Part shown: one piece after another, positions 1 through 8,606 of the stretch
How the letters are laid out: each line of letters begins with the position of its first letter
How positions within the stretch are numbered: the first letter of the stretch is position 1
Assembly: GCF_000737195.2 (NCBI RefSeq)
Contig: NZ_JALM01000030.1
Span: forward strand, 1 to 64,000
DNA: 64,000 nucleotides
Direction of reading: 5' to 3'
DNA from: Sciscionella sediminilitoris
GTDB lineage: Bacteria > Actinomycetota > Actinomycetes > Mycobacteriales > Pseudonocardiaceae
The notes under the pieces: generated by a model
Seen by the model: only the letters and a program-made list of their open reading frames with translations
Database searches by the model: none
Told to the model about the DNA's origin: nothing
Position numbers and translations under genes: made by a program

Positions 1-336
1 CATTCACTGGCCGCGGTCAGCAGAAGAACTGCGACATGCGAGCGCCCAGGTATGGGCTTTGCCTCCTCGCTTGTGATCGAAGAACCATCACCTGAGCCCC
101 ACCGGCACATATTGCGGAGGTTTTAGTCACTGCAGCGGGATAAAATGTACCGCACCTCAGGCTGTTCAAAGATGCACCTTCGATGCGCTCAGGAACAGAG
201 CATCCATACCCCATGGGCCAGGTCAATCCATATACAGTACCGACATGGAAACGAAAGTTTGGTGGCTCCACAAACCCCGAGGGCCACCTTATTCAGTGAA
301 GCCTTAGGAACAATTCCACCACTGAAAGGATCTGTT
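1..336. other. Gene-free stretch, edge of an integrated element
   Basis: No frame here has a convincing start, ribosome site or family resemblance. The bases are visibly richer in A and T than the chromosome to the right, which agrees with acquired DNA. The stretch must carry the promoter of the integrase that follows, but I cannot assign clear -35 and -10 hexamers. No copy of the tRNA-Arg 3' end is visible in it, so the far attachment site lies outside the window to the left. Confidence 0.5.
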
Positions 337-1842
337 TTGATCAAGCGCGGCACCATACTTGTTCGCTGTCATTGTCGTGACGAAGACGGCTCGTTACTGG
401 GTGGAAAATGCCCACAGAAGACAAAGCGAAATCATGGAACTTACTATATTCAGCAGGAGTTATTCCCGGTAGATGGCCAACGGAAGGTATTTCGGCGCTC
501 AGGATTCAGCAAGAAAGGAGAAGCCAGTGAAACCTTGAACGCCGTATACGAGTTGCTGTCGCTACCTGAGACTGATGCCGAGAAGTATCGATTGACCGAG
601 CTATTGCTTGAGGTCAGCACGAATCGGGATTCCGTTCCGGAACCTGACCGTGTCCGGGCTTACCTTCATCAGGATCAGGTCGTGTTCGGGGTAGCCCCGA
701 CGGTGCGAGAGTGGCTGGAGTATTGGCTGCCTCAGCAGAAGCATCTTTCCCGAGCAACGTTCCGCAGTTATTCGGATCATGTGCGTATGTATTTGATCCC
801 GTACCTGGGTGACGTGCCGTTGCACCGGCTCAACGTCAGCCATGTCGGTAAGATGTTCGAGGAGATAATCGCCGAGAACGAGCGTGTCACCGCAGCGAAC
901 GAAGACCGGCGCGCCATGCTGAGCCGCATCGACCGAGCCCCGACTAAGCCTCGGACGATCCGACGCGAACTGCGCGCTGAGCTGGCCCAGATGGCTCCGT
1001 TTCGTCGCCCCGTTGGGCCTAGCAGTCGGGATCGTGTCCGGGCGACGTTGCGCAAGGCGCTCAACGACGCAGTCCCGTTGGAGTTGGTGTCGATCAACGT
1101 CGCCCATCACTTCAAGATCAGCTACGACAGGCCCCGGCCGATGGTCTGGACTGCCGAGCGCGTCGCGGCGTGGCGCCGCACCGGCGTTCGCCCCTCGCCA
1201 GTGATGGTGTGGACGCCAGAACAGGCCGGGCAGTTCCTCGACGGAGTCGCCGAGGACCCGCTGTACGCGCTTTGGCATCTCGCGGTGATACGCGGTCCTC
1301 GCCGCGGTGAACTCTGCGGAGTGAGCTGGACCGAAGCTGCCGAAGACTACCGGTCTCTTGAGGTACTGACGCAGCTCACCGAGGTGGACTACGAAGTCGC
1401 AGAGGAATCACCGAAATCCGAAGCCGGGTTCCGCACGATCGCACTCGATGCTGAGTCCGGAGAAGTACTGCGCGCACACCGACTTCGCCAGAACAAGCAC
1501 CGCCTGGAGGTCGGAGAACTGTGGACCGACACCGGATACATCTTCACTCGCGACGACGGCCAACCCCTACGACCGTCGTACGTCAGCGACCGCTTCGAAC
1601 GGATCGTCCGCAACCTCGATCTGCCACCGGTCCGATTCCATGACCTGCGGCACACCGCGGCGACGATCGGCCTGAAAGCCGGGACCGACATGAAAGTCGT
1701 CCAGGTACTCCTCGGCCACTCGTCACTATCAGTGACCAGCGACATCTACACGTCGGTGCTCCCCGAGCTCGCCACAGCGGCGGCCGAAGCTAGCGCCGCA
1801 GTAGTCGCGAACACGCGTCGCCGGGCGATGGGCACGCAATGA
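337..1842 (+). CDS. Tyrosine-type site-specific integrase
   Basis: A 501-residue tyrosine recombinase that would integrate and excise a mobile element at the adjacent tRNA gene. The N-terminal third holds an arm-binding-like region and a SAM-like core-binding domain (around TVREWLEYWL). The C-terminal catalytic domain shows the full set: Arg in RGPRRGEL, Lys in SPKSEAGFR, HDLRH, LLGHSS and the Tyr nucleophile in SDIYTS. I chose the TTG at 337 because a GAAAGGA site lies six bases upstream; the frame stays open further upstream without such a site. The gene ends 111 bases before the 3' end of tRNA-Arg and reads towards it, the usual layout for tRNA-directed elements. Which element it belongs to (phage, ICE or plasmid) cannot be told from this side. 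Confidence 0.9.
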   Translation: MIKRGTILVRCHCRDEDGSLLGGKCPQKTKRNHGTYYIQQELFPVDGQRKVFRRSGFSKKGEASETLNAVYELLSLPETDAEKYRLTELLLEVSTNRDSVPEPDRVRAYLHQDQVVFGVAPTVREWLEYWLPQQKHLSRATFRSYSDHVRMYLIPYLGDVPLHRLNVSHVGKMFEEIIAENERVTAANEDRRAMLSRIDRAPTKPRTIRRELRAELAQMAPFRRPVGPSSRDRVRATLRKALNDAVPLELVSINVAHHFKISYDRPRPMVWTAERVAAWRRTGVRPSPVMVWTPEQAGQFLDGVAEDPLYALWHLAVIRGPRRGELCGVSWTEAAEDYRSLEVLTQLTEVDYEVAEESPKSEAGFRTIALDAESGEVLRAHRLRQNKHRLEVGELWTDTGYIFTRDDGQPLRPSYVSDRFERIVRNLDLPPVRFHDLRHTAATIGLKAGTDMKVVQVLLGHSSLSVTSDIYTSVLPELATAAAEASAAVVANTRRRAMGTQ

Positions 1843-1910
1843 GCACGCAGACCGACTAATCGGACAGCCCAACACTGGGGATCACGATCTTGCTCGACCA
1901 TGGACATGAA

Positions 1911-1936
1911 GAAACCCCCTGCGTAGAGGGGGTTTC
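1911..1936 (-). terminator. Hairpin downstream of tRNA-Arg
   Basis: A perfect 10-bp stem (GAAACCCCCT paired with AGGGGGTTTC) around a 6-nt loop. It lies 17 bases past the 3' end of tRNA-Arg on the minus strand and also 68 bases past the integrase stop, so it could end transcripts from both directions. Confidence 0.7.
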
Positions 1937-1953
1937 GGGTGATGCCTTCACTG

Positions 1954-2026
1954 CGCGCCCGTAGGGATTCGAACCCCAAACCTTCTGATCCGTAGTCAGA
2001 TGCTCTATCCGTTGAGCTACGGGCGC
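1954..2026 (-). tRNA. tRNA-Arg (anticodon ACG)
   Basis: A 73-nt cloverleaf on the minus strand. The acceptor stem pairs GCGCCCG with CGGGCGC, the T-loop GGTTCGAATCC is canonical, and the anticodon loop is CTACGGA, giving ACG. CCA is not encoded; the next bases read CAG. The 3' half is the probable attachment site of the neighbouring integrase, and the gene has been left intact, as expected if the element supplies or preserves the 3' end. Confidence 0.95.
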
Positions 2027-2074
2027 ATGGCCTGTCGGCCGTTTTCAGTTGTGTCGCCGGCGGACCGGCGAGCG

Positions 2075-2163
2075 CGGAGGCTCCGGGATTTGAACCCGGG
2101 ATGGGCGTAAACCCAAACCGCATTAGCAGTGCGGCGCCATAGACCAGACTAGGCGAAGCCTCC
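2075..2163 (-). tRNA. tRNA-Ser (anticodon GCT)
   Basis: An 89-nt class II tRNA on the minus strand with a long variable arm. Acceptor GGAGGCT pairs with AGCCTCC, the anticodon loop is CTGCTAA (GCT), and the T-arm reads GGGTTCAAATCCC. CCA is not encoded. It lies 48 bases upstream of tRNA-Arg and is probably co-transcribed with it. Confidence 0.95.
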
Positions 2164-2220
2164 TGGAGCCTTCGGCTATGTGCAGGAGATAGCTTACACA
2201 ACCGTTCGCGGGCTCCGCAC

Positions 2221-2249
2221 GCGGGTTCCGGTTCACCCTCGGAACCCGC
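2221..2249 (-). terminator. Hairpin downstream of acetoacetyl-CoA synthetase
   Basis: A perfect 10-bp stem (GCGGGTTCCG and its complement) with a 9-nt loop, 33 bases past the stop codon of the synthetase gene. There is no U-run, which is common for actinobacterial hairpin terminators. Confidence 0.5.
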
Positions 2250-2282
2250 GCTGCGCTGGGCTGATCACGCCAAGCACCCGGA

Positions 2283-4235
2283 TCACCCGGATCGCTGGGC
2301 GGCGAGCTCGATGAAGGGCTGCAGCGCTTCGGGGCTGGCGAGCGCGTCGAGGGAGACGGCTTTCTCGACGGGGGTGCCCGCGAAGATGCGCTTGACGGGC
2401 ACCTCGCATTTCTTGCCGTTGAGGGTGCGCGGGATGGCCTGGACGAGGTGGAATTCGTCGGGCACGTGGCGCGGGGACAGTTCGCTGCGCAGGGCTTTGC
2501 GCAGTTCGGCCTCGACGTCGGCGAGCTGGGCCCCGGGCGCGAGCACGAGGAAGCACAGGAGTTTGCCTTCGGCCCCACCGGCGGAGGTGTCGATCACCAG
2601 TGAGTCGGCGATGGCCTCGAAACCTTCCACGACGCGGTAGAACTCGGCGGTCCCCATCCGCACCCCGCCGCGGTTGAGGGTGGAGTCGGAGCGACCGTGG
2701 ATGACGGCGGAACCGCGTTCGGTGATGGTGATCCAGTCGCCGTGGCGCCAGATCCCGGGGTACATCTCGTAGTAGGCCTCGCGTTCCTTACTGCCGTCGG
2801 CATCACCCCAGAGCCGCAGTGGCATGGAGGGCATGGGTTCGGTGATCACGAGTTCGCCGACCTCGCCGAGCACGGGCCGGCCTTCGGGATCGTAGGCGGC
2901 GACGGCGGAACCGAGCGCGGCGCAGGAGAGTTCACCGCGCCAGACGGGAACATCCGGGGCGGAGCACACCATGGCGGTGCACAGATCGGTGCCACCGGAG
3001 ACGGAACAGATCTGCACGCGTTCCCCGATGTGCTCGCCGATCCAGCTGAACCCTTCCGGGGAGAGCGGTGCCCCGGTGGAGCCGAGGGCACGCACCCCGC
3101 TGAGGTCGTGCTCGGCGCGCGGATCGATCCCGGCCTTGAGGCAGGCCTGGATGAACGGGGCCGAGGTGCCGAAGTAGGTGACGCCTTCCTCGGCGGCGAG
3201 CTGCCAGAGCGCGGACATGTCGGGATACCCAGGGGAACCGTCGTAGAGCACGATCGCCGAGCCGACGAGCAGCCCGGAAACGAGCAGGTTCCACATCATC
3301 CAGCCGGTCGTGGTGAACCAGAAGAACCGGTCGGACTCGCCGAGATCCATCTGCAGGCGCAGGGACTTGAGGTGTTCCACGACAATGCCGCCGTGCCCGT
3401 GCACGATTCCCTTGGGCAGTCCGGTGGTCCCGGAGGAGTAGAGCACCCACAGCGGGTGGTCGAAGGGCACCGGTTCGAAGTCGAGCTCGCCGCGCTTCGC
3501 GGTGAACTCGCTCCACGCCACGGTGCCCTCGAGGGAACCGGTACCGGTGTAGTCGATCAGCACGCACTCCGCGCCGATGGTCTCGCGCACCTGGGTGACG
3601 GTGTCCAGCACCGAACGGACTTTCCCGCCGTAGCAGTACCCGTCCACGGCGATGAGCACCTTCGGCTCGATCTGGGCGAACCGGTCGATCACCGCGTGCG
3701 CCCCGAAGTCCGGGGAACACGAGGACCACACGGCGCCGAGGCTCGCGGTGGCCAGGAAGGCGACGAGGGTCTGCACGCAGTTGGGGGCGAACGCGGCCAC
3801 CCGGTCACCGCGGCCGACCCCGAGCGCGCGCAGTCCCTCGCGCGCCTCGGCGACCTGTGCGCGCAGCTGTCCGTAGGTCACCCGGTCGCGCAGCCCGTCC
3901 TCGCGGGCGAACACCACGGCGAGCGCATCATCGGCCCAGCCGGTGAGCGCGTGTTCGGCGTAGTTCAGCGTGGCTCCGGGGAACCACTGCGCACCGGGCA
4001 TGGTGCGGGTACCGAGCGCCGAACTCGGCTGCTGGTGGAACCGCACACCGGCGTATTCGGCGAAGGCGGACCAGAAGGCCTCGAGTTCGGCGACCGACCA
4101 CTCGTGCAGCTCGGCGTAGTCGGCCAGTTCCAGGCCGTGCCGCTCCCGCAGCCAGTCGCGGAACCGCGCGGTCGCGGTCTGCTCGGGTTTTTCCGGACGC
4201 CACAAGACTTCTGGCTCAGCATTCACGGTTCGCAC
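2283..4235 (-). CDS. aacS: Acetoacetyl-CoA synthetase
   Basis: An acetoacetate-CoA ligase of 650 residues, the usual length for this ANL-superfamily enzyme. It activates acetoacetate with ATP and CoA in the cytosol, feeding ketone bodies or leucine-derived acetoacetate into central metabolism. The N-terminal ACAS_N region (residues 20-95) contains the PGATLNYAEH motif. The AMP-binding signature YSSGTTGLPKG is at 266-276, and the C-terminal lid carries RTLNGKKCEVPVKRI with the catalytic Lys. The start is GTG at 4235; a second GTG nine bases later is also possible. Leucine catabolism is represented 40 kb away by the accD/accA operon, whose pathway ends in acetoacetate. No regulator adjoins it. 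Confidence 0.93.
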   Translation of the reverse strand: MRTVNAEPEVLWRPEKPEQTATARFRDWLRERHGLELADYAELHEWSVAELEAFWSAFAEYAGVRFHQQPSSALGTRTMPGAQWFPGATLNYAEHALTGWADDALAVVFAREDGLRDRVTYGQLRAQVAEAREGLRALGVGRGDRVAAFAPNCVQTLVAFLATASLGAVWSSCSPDFGAHAVIDRFAQIEPKVLIAVDGYCYGGKVRSVLDTVTQVRETIGAECVLIDYTGTGSLEGTVAWSEFTAKRGELDFEPVPFDHPLWVLYSSGTTGLPKGIVHGHGGIVVEHLKSLRLQMDLGESDRFFWFTTTGWMMWNLLVSGLLVGSAIVLYDGSPGYPDMSALWQLAAEEGVTYFGTSAPFIQACLKAGIDPRAEHDLSGVRALGSTGAPLSPEGFSWIGEHIGERVQICSVSGGTDLCTAMVCSAPDVPVWRGELSCAALGSAVAAYDPEGRPVLGEVGELVITEPMPSMPLRLWGDADGSKEREAYYEMYPGIWRHGDWITITERGSAVIHGRSDSTLNRGGVRMGTAEFYRVVEGFEAIADSLVIDTSAGGAEGKLLCFLVLAPGAQLADVEAELRKALRSELSPRHVPDEFHLVQAIPRTLNGKKCEVPVKRIFAGTPVEKAVSLDALASPEALQPFIELAAQRSG

Positions 4236-4389
4236 AGTACCTAAGCGCGCTCGCGAACGGGAGCACTACGGACTGTGGATGTAATGGGCCTCCGCGCTCG
4301 ACCGTTGGGGGGATGGACGGGAACGCGGAGGCGGCCCCAGCGTAATACACCCACCCGTGCATGGCACAACCTAGGGGCAGATGTCCCAC

Positions 4390-5004
4390 TCAGCGCAGAT
4401 GCGCGTCGAACCAGTTGACGACGCGGTGCAGCACACCGGCCGCGACCTCCTGATCACGGTCGAATCGGTGCTCCTCGGCGGGCACGGTGAGCACGTCGTG
4501 GGCGACCTCCGAACCGGCGACCGCGCGCTTGAGCACCTCGATCGCCTCGGCGGTGGCGAACCCGTCCGCTTCCCCGTAGACACCGAGCCAGGGACAGGAC
4601 AGTTCGCCTGCGATATCGCGCAGCGCGGGAAGGCTCGCCGAGCCCGGTTCGAGGATCCCGGGCGCGGCGATGCTCACCGCGGCCCCGATGGACCGCTTGG
4701 CCGCGATCTCGAGCGCGTATCCGCCACCGAGATCGAACCCGAGCACGCCGAGCCGGTCGGAGGAGATGTCCCGTTCGGACAACCACACCCCGGCCGCGTC
4801 GAAGTCTTCGATGATCTGCCCCTCGCCGGATTCGGGGACGACCGTGAGCCAGCCCTCGCGCGCGAGGGTCGCGGGGACATCGGCCGCCGCATCCCCGTGG
4901 AGCACGATCAGCCCGCCGCGAACCGCGTGCTCGGGTTCGGCGATGGCCATCCGCAGTGCGCGCCCATCGGTGAGCCGCACCGTTTCGGTGAAGGTTTGGG
5001 TCAT
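4390..5004 (-). CDS. Dienelactone hydrolase family protein, atypical nucleophile
   Basis: A 204-residue alpha/beta hydrolase of the dienelactone hydrolase family. The nucleophile elbow reads GFDLGG: residue 91 is Asp (codon GAT) where the family has Cys or Ser. The other two triad positions look intact, Asp147 in YGEADG and His179 in PAEEHRFD. It may be a non-catalytic relative or use Asp as nucleophile as haloalkane dehalogenases do; the sequence cannot decide. I chose the ATG at 5004 because homology starts at TVRLTDGR and a longer frame would run into the divergent aminotransferase. The substrate is unknown. Confidence 0.8.
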   Translation of the reverse strand: MTQTFTETVRLTDGRALRMAIAEPEHAVRGGLIVLHGDAAADVPATLAREGWLTVVPESGEGQIIEDFDAAGVWLSERDISSDRLGVLGFDLGGGYALEIAAKRSIGAAVSIAAPGILEPGSASLPALRDIAGELSCPWLGVYGEADGFATAEAIEVLKRAVAGSEVAHDVLTVPAEEHRFDRDQEVAAGVLHRVVNWFDAHLR

Positions 5005-5108
5005 CGGGCAAGCCAACCGGTCGGTGCGAGCACGAGTCAACAGTTCACCGACGGTTACCGACCTCCTCCCGCTTCCGCCTCCGGAGCCGATCCTGATTAG
5101 CTGTGTCC

Positions 5109-6176
5109 ATGACCTCCTTGCCACGCGCCGACCTCGCCACGCTGCCCGCCTACGTTCCCGGGAAGACCATTCAGGGGGCGATCAAACTCGCGAGCAATGA
5201 GGTTTCCGCTGGTCCACTGCCGAGCGTCCGCGCGGCGATCGCCGAGGCGGCCGCGGGGGTGAACCGCTACCCGGACACGGGTTCCCAGGCGCTGGTCTCC
5301 CGCCTGGCGGAACGGTTCGATCTCGAGCCCGAGCGCGTGGTCGTCGGCTGCGGTTCGGTGAGCCTGTGCCAGATGGTGATTCAGGCCACATGCACCTCGG
5401 CGGACGCGGTGCTGTTCGGCTGGCGCTCCTTCGAGGCGTACCCGATCCTGAGCCAGGTCGTCGGCGCCACCCAGATCACGGTCCCGACCACCCCGGAGCA
5501 CGCGCTCGACGTGGACGCGATGCTCGCCGCGATCACCCCGGAAACCCGGGTGGTTTTCCTGTGCTCACCGAACAATCCGACCGGGACCACACTGACCGGG
5601 GCCGAGCTCACCCGGTTCGTGGAGTCGGCCCCGGAGCACGTGCTGATCGTGCTCGACGAGGCCTACCGGGAGTTCGTGGACGATCCGGAGGTCCCGGACG
5701 GCATCGAGTTCGCCAAGCGCTGCTGGGCCGAGGGCAAGGAGAACGTCGCGGTACTGCGCACCTTCTCCAAGGCCTACGGGCTGGCCGGGATCCGCGTCGG
5801 CTACTGCGCCGCGCCGGTCCCGGTGGCGGAGGCGCTGCGCAAGGTCGCCGTGCCGTTCGCGGTGAACATGCTCGCCCAGACCGCCGCGATCGCCTCGCTG
5901 GACGCCGAGGACGAACTCATGACGCGCTGCCGGGAGATCATCGCCGAGCGCGCGCGGGTGCGCTCGGTACTGCAGGAGTACGGCTACGAGGTGCCGCCGA
6001 GCCAGGCCAACTTCGTCTGGCTGCCACTCGGCGCGCGCACCGCGGCCTTCGACGAGCACTGCCTCGGGCACAAGGTGATCGTGCGCGCCTTCGCCGACTC
6101 CGGGGCGCGGGTCACCATCGGGACGCGCGAGGAGAACGACGCCCTGCTCGAGGCGGCGCGCACCTTCAGCGGGTAG
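5109..6176 (+). CDS. Aromatic amino acid / histidinol-phosphate aminotransferase
   Basis: A 355-residue fold-type I PLP aminotransferase. It resembles actinobacterial Pat and HisC2 proteins, which transaminate phenylpyruvate-type substrates or imidazole-acetol phosphate. Visible family features are PGKTIQGAIKLASNE near the N-terminus, SPNNPTG, LDEAYREF, and FSKAYGLAGIRVGY, whose Lys forms the Schiff base. I chose the ATG at 5109 because homologues begin a few residues before LPAYVPGK; a GTG two codons earlier is also open. No ribosome site is evident, so a short-leader or leaderless transcript is possible. It stands apart from other his genes, which favours the aromatic aminotransferase role over histidine synthesis. 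Confidence 0.85.
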   Translation: MTSLPRADLATLPAYVPGKTIQGAIKLASNEVSAGPLPSVRAAIAEAAAGVNRYPDTGSQALVSRLAERFDLEPERVVVGCGSVSLCQMVIQATCTSADAVLFGWRSFEAYPILSQVVGATQITVPTTPEHALDVDAMLAAITPETRVVFLCSPNNPTGTTLTGAELTRFVESAPEHVLIVLDEAYREFVDDPEVPDGIEFAKRCWAEGKENVAVLRTFSKAYGLAGIRVGYCAAPVPVAEALRKVAVPFAVNMLAQTAAIASLDAEDELMTRCREIIAERARVRSVLQEYGYEVPPSQANFVWLPLGARTAAFDEHCLGHKVIVRAFADSGARVTIGTREENDALLEAARTFSG

Positions 6177-6245
6177 CCGTTCGGTCACCGAGGATTACCC
6201 GCCTGGCGGTACCCCCTCAGGGGGAGCGGTACTTACCGTCAAAAT

Positions 6246-7211
6246 ATGAGGCGGATCACAATGGCGTGCCGCGTCGCGCTGACAGCACTGCTCATCGTCC
6301 TGCTCGCCGCGCCGGGTACCGCATCGGCGGTCACCCCGCGCAGCGCGAACGGGGCCCATGTCGTGACCCAGAAATGGCTCGGCGACCGAACCATGGACCT
6401 CACGATCTCCTCCACCGCGCTCGGCAGGGATGCCATGGTGCGGCTGATCGTGCCACCTGGCTGGTCACCGGAATCCGGGCGCAGCTGGCCGGTCGTGTAC
6501 CTGCTGCACGGCGCCAATGACGACGCCGACTACACCGCTTGGACCAAGTACACCGACATCCAGCGGTTCGCCAGGGACAAGAACGTCATCATCGCGATGC
6601 CGACCGCGGACACCTTCGGCTTCTATTCCGATTGGCTGCACGGCAAGCCCGCGTGGCAGACCTTCCATCTCGACGAGCTCCCGCAGATCCTGGAGCGCGG
6701 CTATCACGCGAGCGATCAGCGCGCGATCGCCGGACTGTCCATGGGCGGGTTCGGCGCGATGCGCTATGCCGAGCTGCGCCCCGGAATGTTCAGTGCCGCG
6801 GCCTCCTACAGCGGGTTGCTGGACACCACGTTCCCCGCGGTGCCCCAGGCGCTGCAGTTGCTGATGTTCGCCCGCGGTCTCGATCCGAACGCGCTGTGGG
6901 GTGACCCGAACCGGGAATCCGCGATCTGGCAGCGGAACAACCCGATCGCGCACCTCGGCGAACTGCGCGGCACCCGGTTGTTCTTCTCCTCGGGCAACGG
7001 GAAACCGGGAAAGCTCGACCGGCCGGGCAAGGGGTTCGATCTCGTCGAGGCCGTGATGGGCACCGTCACGAAGATGTTCACCGATTCGCTGCACAAGGCA
7101 GGAATCCCCGCGACGACCGAGCTCTACGGCAACGGCACGCACGATTGGCCCTACTGGCAACGGGAACTGCATCGCTCCTGGCCGCTGCTGACCGAGGGGT
7201 TCACGCGATAG
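6246..7211 (+). CDS. Secreted alpha/beta hydrolase, antigen 85/esterase D-like
   Basis: A 321-residue secreted esterase with a Sec signal peptide (residues 1-28, hydrophobic ALTALLIVLLAAP then TASA). The mature protein has the esterase D/antigen 85 fold: VVYLLHG oxyanion segment, nucleophile Ser165 in GLSMGG, and His299 in GTHDWPYW. Antigen 85 proteins transfer mycolates, but relatives outside mycolate producers act as carboxylesterases or acyltransferases on unknown cell-surface lipids. A paralogue lies at 13838-14830 with the same GTHxWPYW ending. It is followed two bases later by the nucleoside hydrolase frame, so the two are probably co-transcribed. Substrate is not predictable. Confidence 0.85.
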   Translation: MRRITMACRVALTALLIVLLAAPGTASAVTPRSANGAHVVTQKWLGDRTMDLTISSTALGRDAMVRLIVPPGWSPESGRSWPVVYLLHGANDDADYTAWTKYTDIQRFARDKNVIIAMPTADTFGFYSDWLHGKPAWQTFHLDELPQILERGYHASDQRAIAGLSMGGFGAMRYAELRPGMFSAAASYSGLLDTTFPAVPQALQLLMFARGLDPNALWGDPNRESAIWQRNNPIAHLGELRGTRLFFSSGNGKPGKLDRPGKGFDLVEAVMGTVTKMFTDSLHKAGIPATTELYGNGTHDWPYWQRELHRSWPLLTEGFTR

Positions 7212-7221
7212 CGTGCTGCGC

Positions 7222-8166
7222 ATGACCCGCAAGCTCGTGCTCGACGTGGACACCGGAACCGACGACGCGGTCGCGATCATGTTCGCGGCACTGCATCCCG
7301 AACTCGAACTGCTCGGGGTGACAACGGTGAACGGGAATGTGCCGGTCACCAATACGACCGACAACACGCTGCGGGTGCTCGACTGGATCGGGCGCTCCGA
7401 GATTCCGGTGTACCGCGGCCTTTCCCGCCCGCTCGCCCGCAACGGTTCGCCGGGGCCGCGGCACTACGAACGGGACGGGAAGGCCGATCCGCACGGACTG
7501 GCCCTGGACATTCCGGAACCGCGCAGCAGCGCCGCGGACACCGGGGCGGTCGAATTCCTCGTCGAAACCCTGCGCGCGGTCACCGATCCGCTCACCCTGG
7601 TCGCGGTCGGCCCGCTGAGCAATATCGCCACCGCGCTCGCCATCGATCCGGGACTGACCGAGTCCGTCGAGGAACTCGTGATCATGGGCGGTGGGCATGC
7701 GGTGACCAATGTGACCGCCTCGGCGGAGTTCAACATCTGGGGTGATCCGGAAGCGGCCGCGGTCGTGTTCTCCGCCGGATTCGGCCGTCTCACCCTCGTT
7801 CCACTGGACGCCACCCATCGCGCGCTGATCACCAGGGAGAGCGTGAACGCACTCGGATCGCTCGGCACCCCGGCCGGTACCGCCTGCGCGCGGTTCATCG
7901 GGAAACGAATCGAGGCCTATACGGCGATGCTGCCGGGTACCGATGCCGCGCCGGTGCACGACGTGGTGTGCACCGCTTCCCTGGTGCGCCCGGAGCTGAT
8001 CACCACCGAGCACATCCCGGTCCAGGTCGAGACCGCGAGCCCGCTCACCATCGGCCGCACGGTGATGGATCGGCGCCCGCACACCCCGGACGAGCCCAAT
8101 GCGCATGTCGCCTTCGACGCGGACGCGGCACTGCTCACCGAGCTGCTGCTGGAGACCTTCGGCTAG
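7222..8166 (+). CDS. Nucleoside hydrolase (inosine-uridine preferring family)
   Basis: A nucleoside N-ribohydrolase of 314 residues that splits ribonucleosides into base and ribose for salvage. The calcium-binding signature DVDTGTDDA is at the N-terminus, VGPLSNIATAL and MGGG follow in the middle, and EFNIWGDPEAA holds the second part of the active site. I start at ATG 7222; GTG 7213, just after the preceding stop, is an alternative. It is the likely second gene of a two-gene operon with the secreted esterase. Its stop overlaps the end of the convergent membrane gene by four bases. Base specificity cannot be read from the sequence. Confidence 0.88.
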   Translation: MTRKLVLDVDTGTDDAVAIMFAALHPELELLGVTTVNGNVPVTNTTDNTLRVLDWIGRSEIPVYRGLSRPLARNGSPGPRHYERDGKADPHGLALDIPEPRSSAADTGAVEFLVETLRAVTDPLTLVAVGPLSNIATALAIDPGLTESVEELVIMGGGHAVTNVTASAEFNIWGDPEAAAVVFSAGFGRLTLVPLDATHRALITRESVNALGSLGTPAGTACARFIGKRIEAYTAMLPGTDAAPVHDVVCTASLVRPELITTEHIPVQVETASPLTIGRTVMDRRPHTPDEPNAHVAFDADAALLTELLLETFG

Positions 8167-8570
8167 GCGGTTTTCCGGCTCAGCGCCCCGGTCAGCAGCG
8201 AGGCGCCGTGCCCGAGCAGGCAGATCCCGGCTCCGAGCCCGGTGACGGTGCTCGGGAGCACCGGGCTCAGCAGTCCGGTGATCAGGGCCGCGATCGCCAC
8301 CGCGGTCACCGCGCCGGAGAGCGCGAGCATGCCGATCCCCGGGAACACCCGGTTCAGCGGCGTGAAGTGGATGCCCACCACGAAGCAGATCAGCGCGGCG
8401 ATGAACTCCGCATGACCGGTGACGCCGAGGATCGCGGCGCCGACACCGCATACCCCGAACTCCGCCCCGACGGTGATGCCGTACCGCCGGGCGGCCGCGC
8501 GGTCCCGCAGCGGCGAGGAATCCCGTGGTGCCCGGAGCATCGCCAGCACCCCACCGAGCAGGAGCAGCAC
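8163..8570 (-). CDS. Small four-helix membrane protein, probably frameshifted at its start
   Basis: The open frame gives 135 residues, mostly hydrophobic, with about four membrane helices (GGVLAML, FIAALICFVVGIHF, GAVTAVAIAALITGLL, GLGAGICLLGHGASLL). I do not recognise a characterised family. The frame starts abruptly at GTG 8570 within a hydrophobic helix. An ATG at 8610 overlaps the stop of the upstream AraC gene as ATGA, and reads M-I-G-K-I-L-G before leaving this frame. Removing one base from the C4 run at 8590-8593 joins the two parts into an unbroken N-terminus. So the true gene is probably 8163-8610 with a one-base insertion or a sequence error. Confidence 0.6.
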   Translation of the reverse strand: MLLLLGGVLAMLRAPRDSSPLRDRAAARRYGITVGAEFGVCGVGAAILGVTGHAEFIAALICFVVGIHFTPLNRVFPGIGMLALSGAVTAVAIAALITGLLSPVLPSTVTGLGAGICLLGHGASLLTGALSRKTA

Positions 8571-8606
8571 GGCGAGAATCTGACCAGTGCCCCAGGATCT
8601 TTCCGA

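Noticed and set aside
17-271. Small minus-strand open frame before the integrase, possible excisionase
   Set aside because: No HTH pattern, no ribosome site and no family resemblance; composition looks non-coding.
2697-4244. Plus-strand open frame opposite acetoacetyl-CoA synthetase
   Set aside because: Antisense shadow typical of high-GC genes; His/Gly/Glu-rich translation without motifs.
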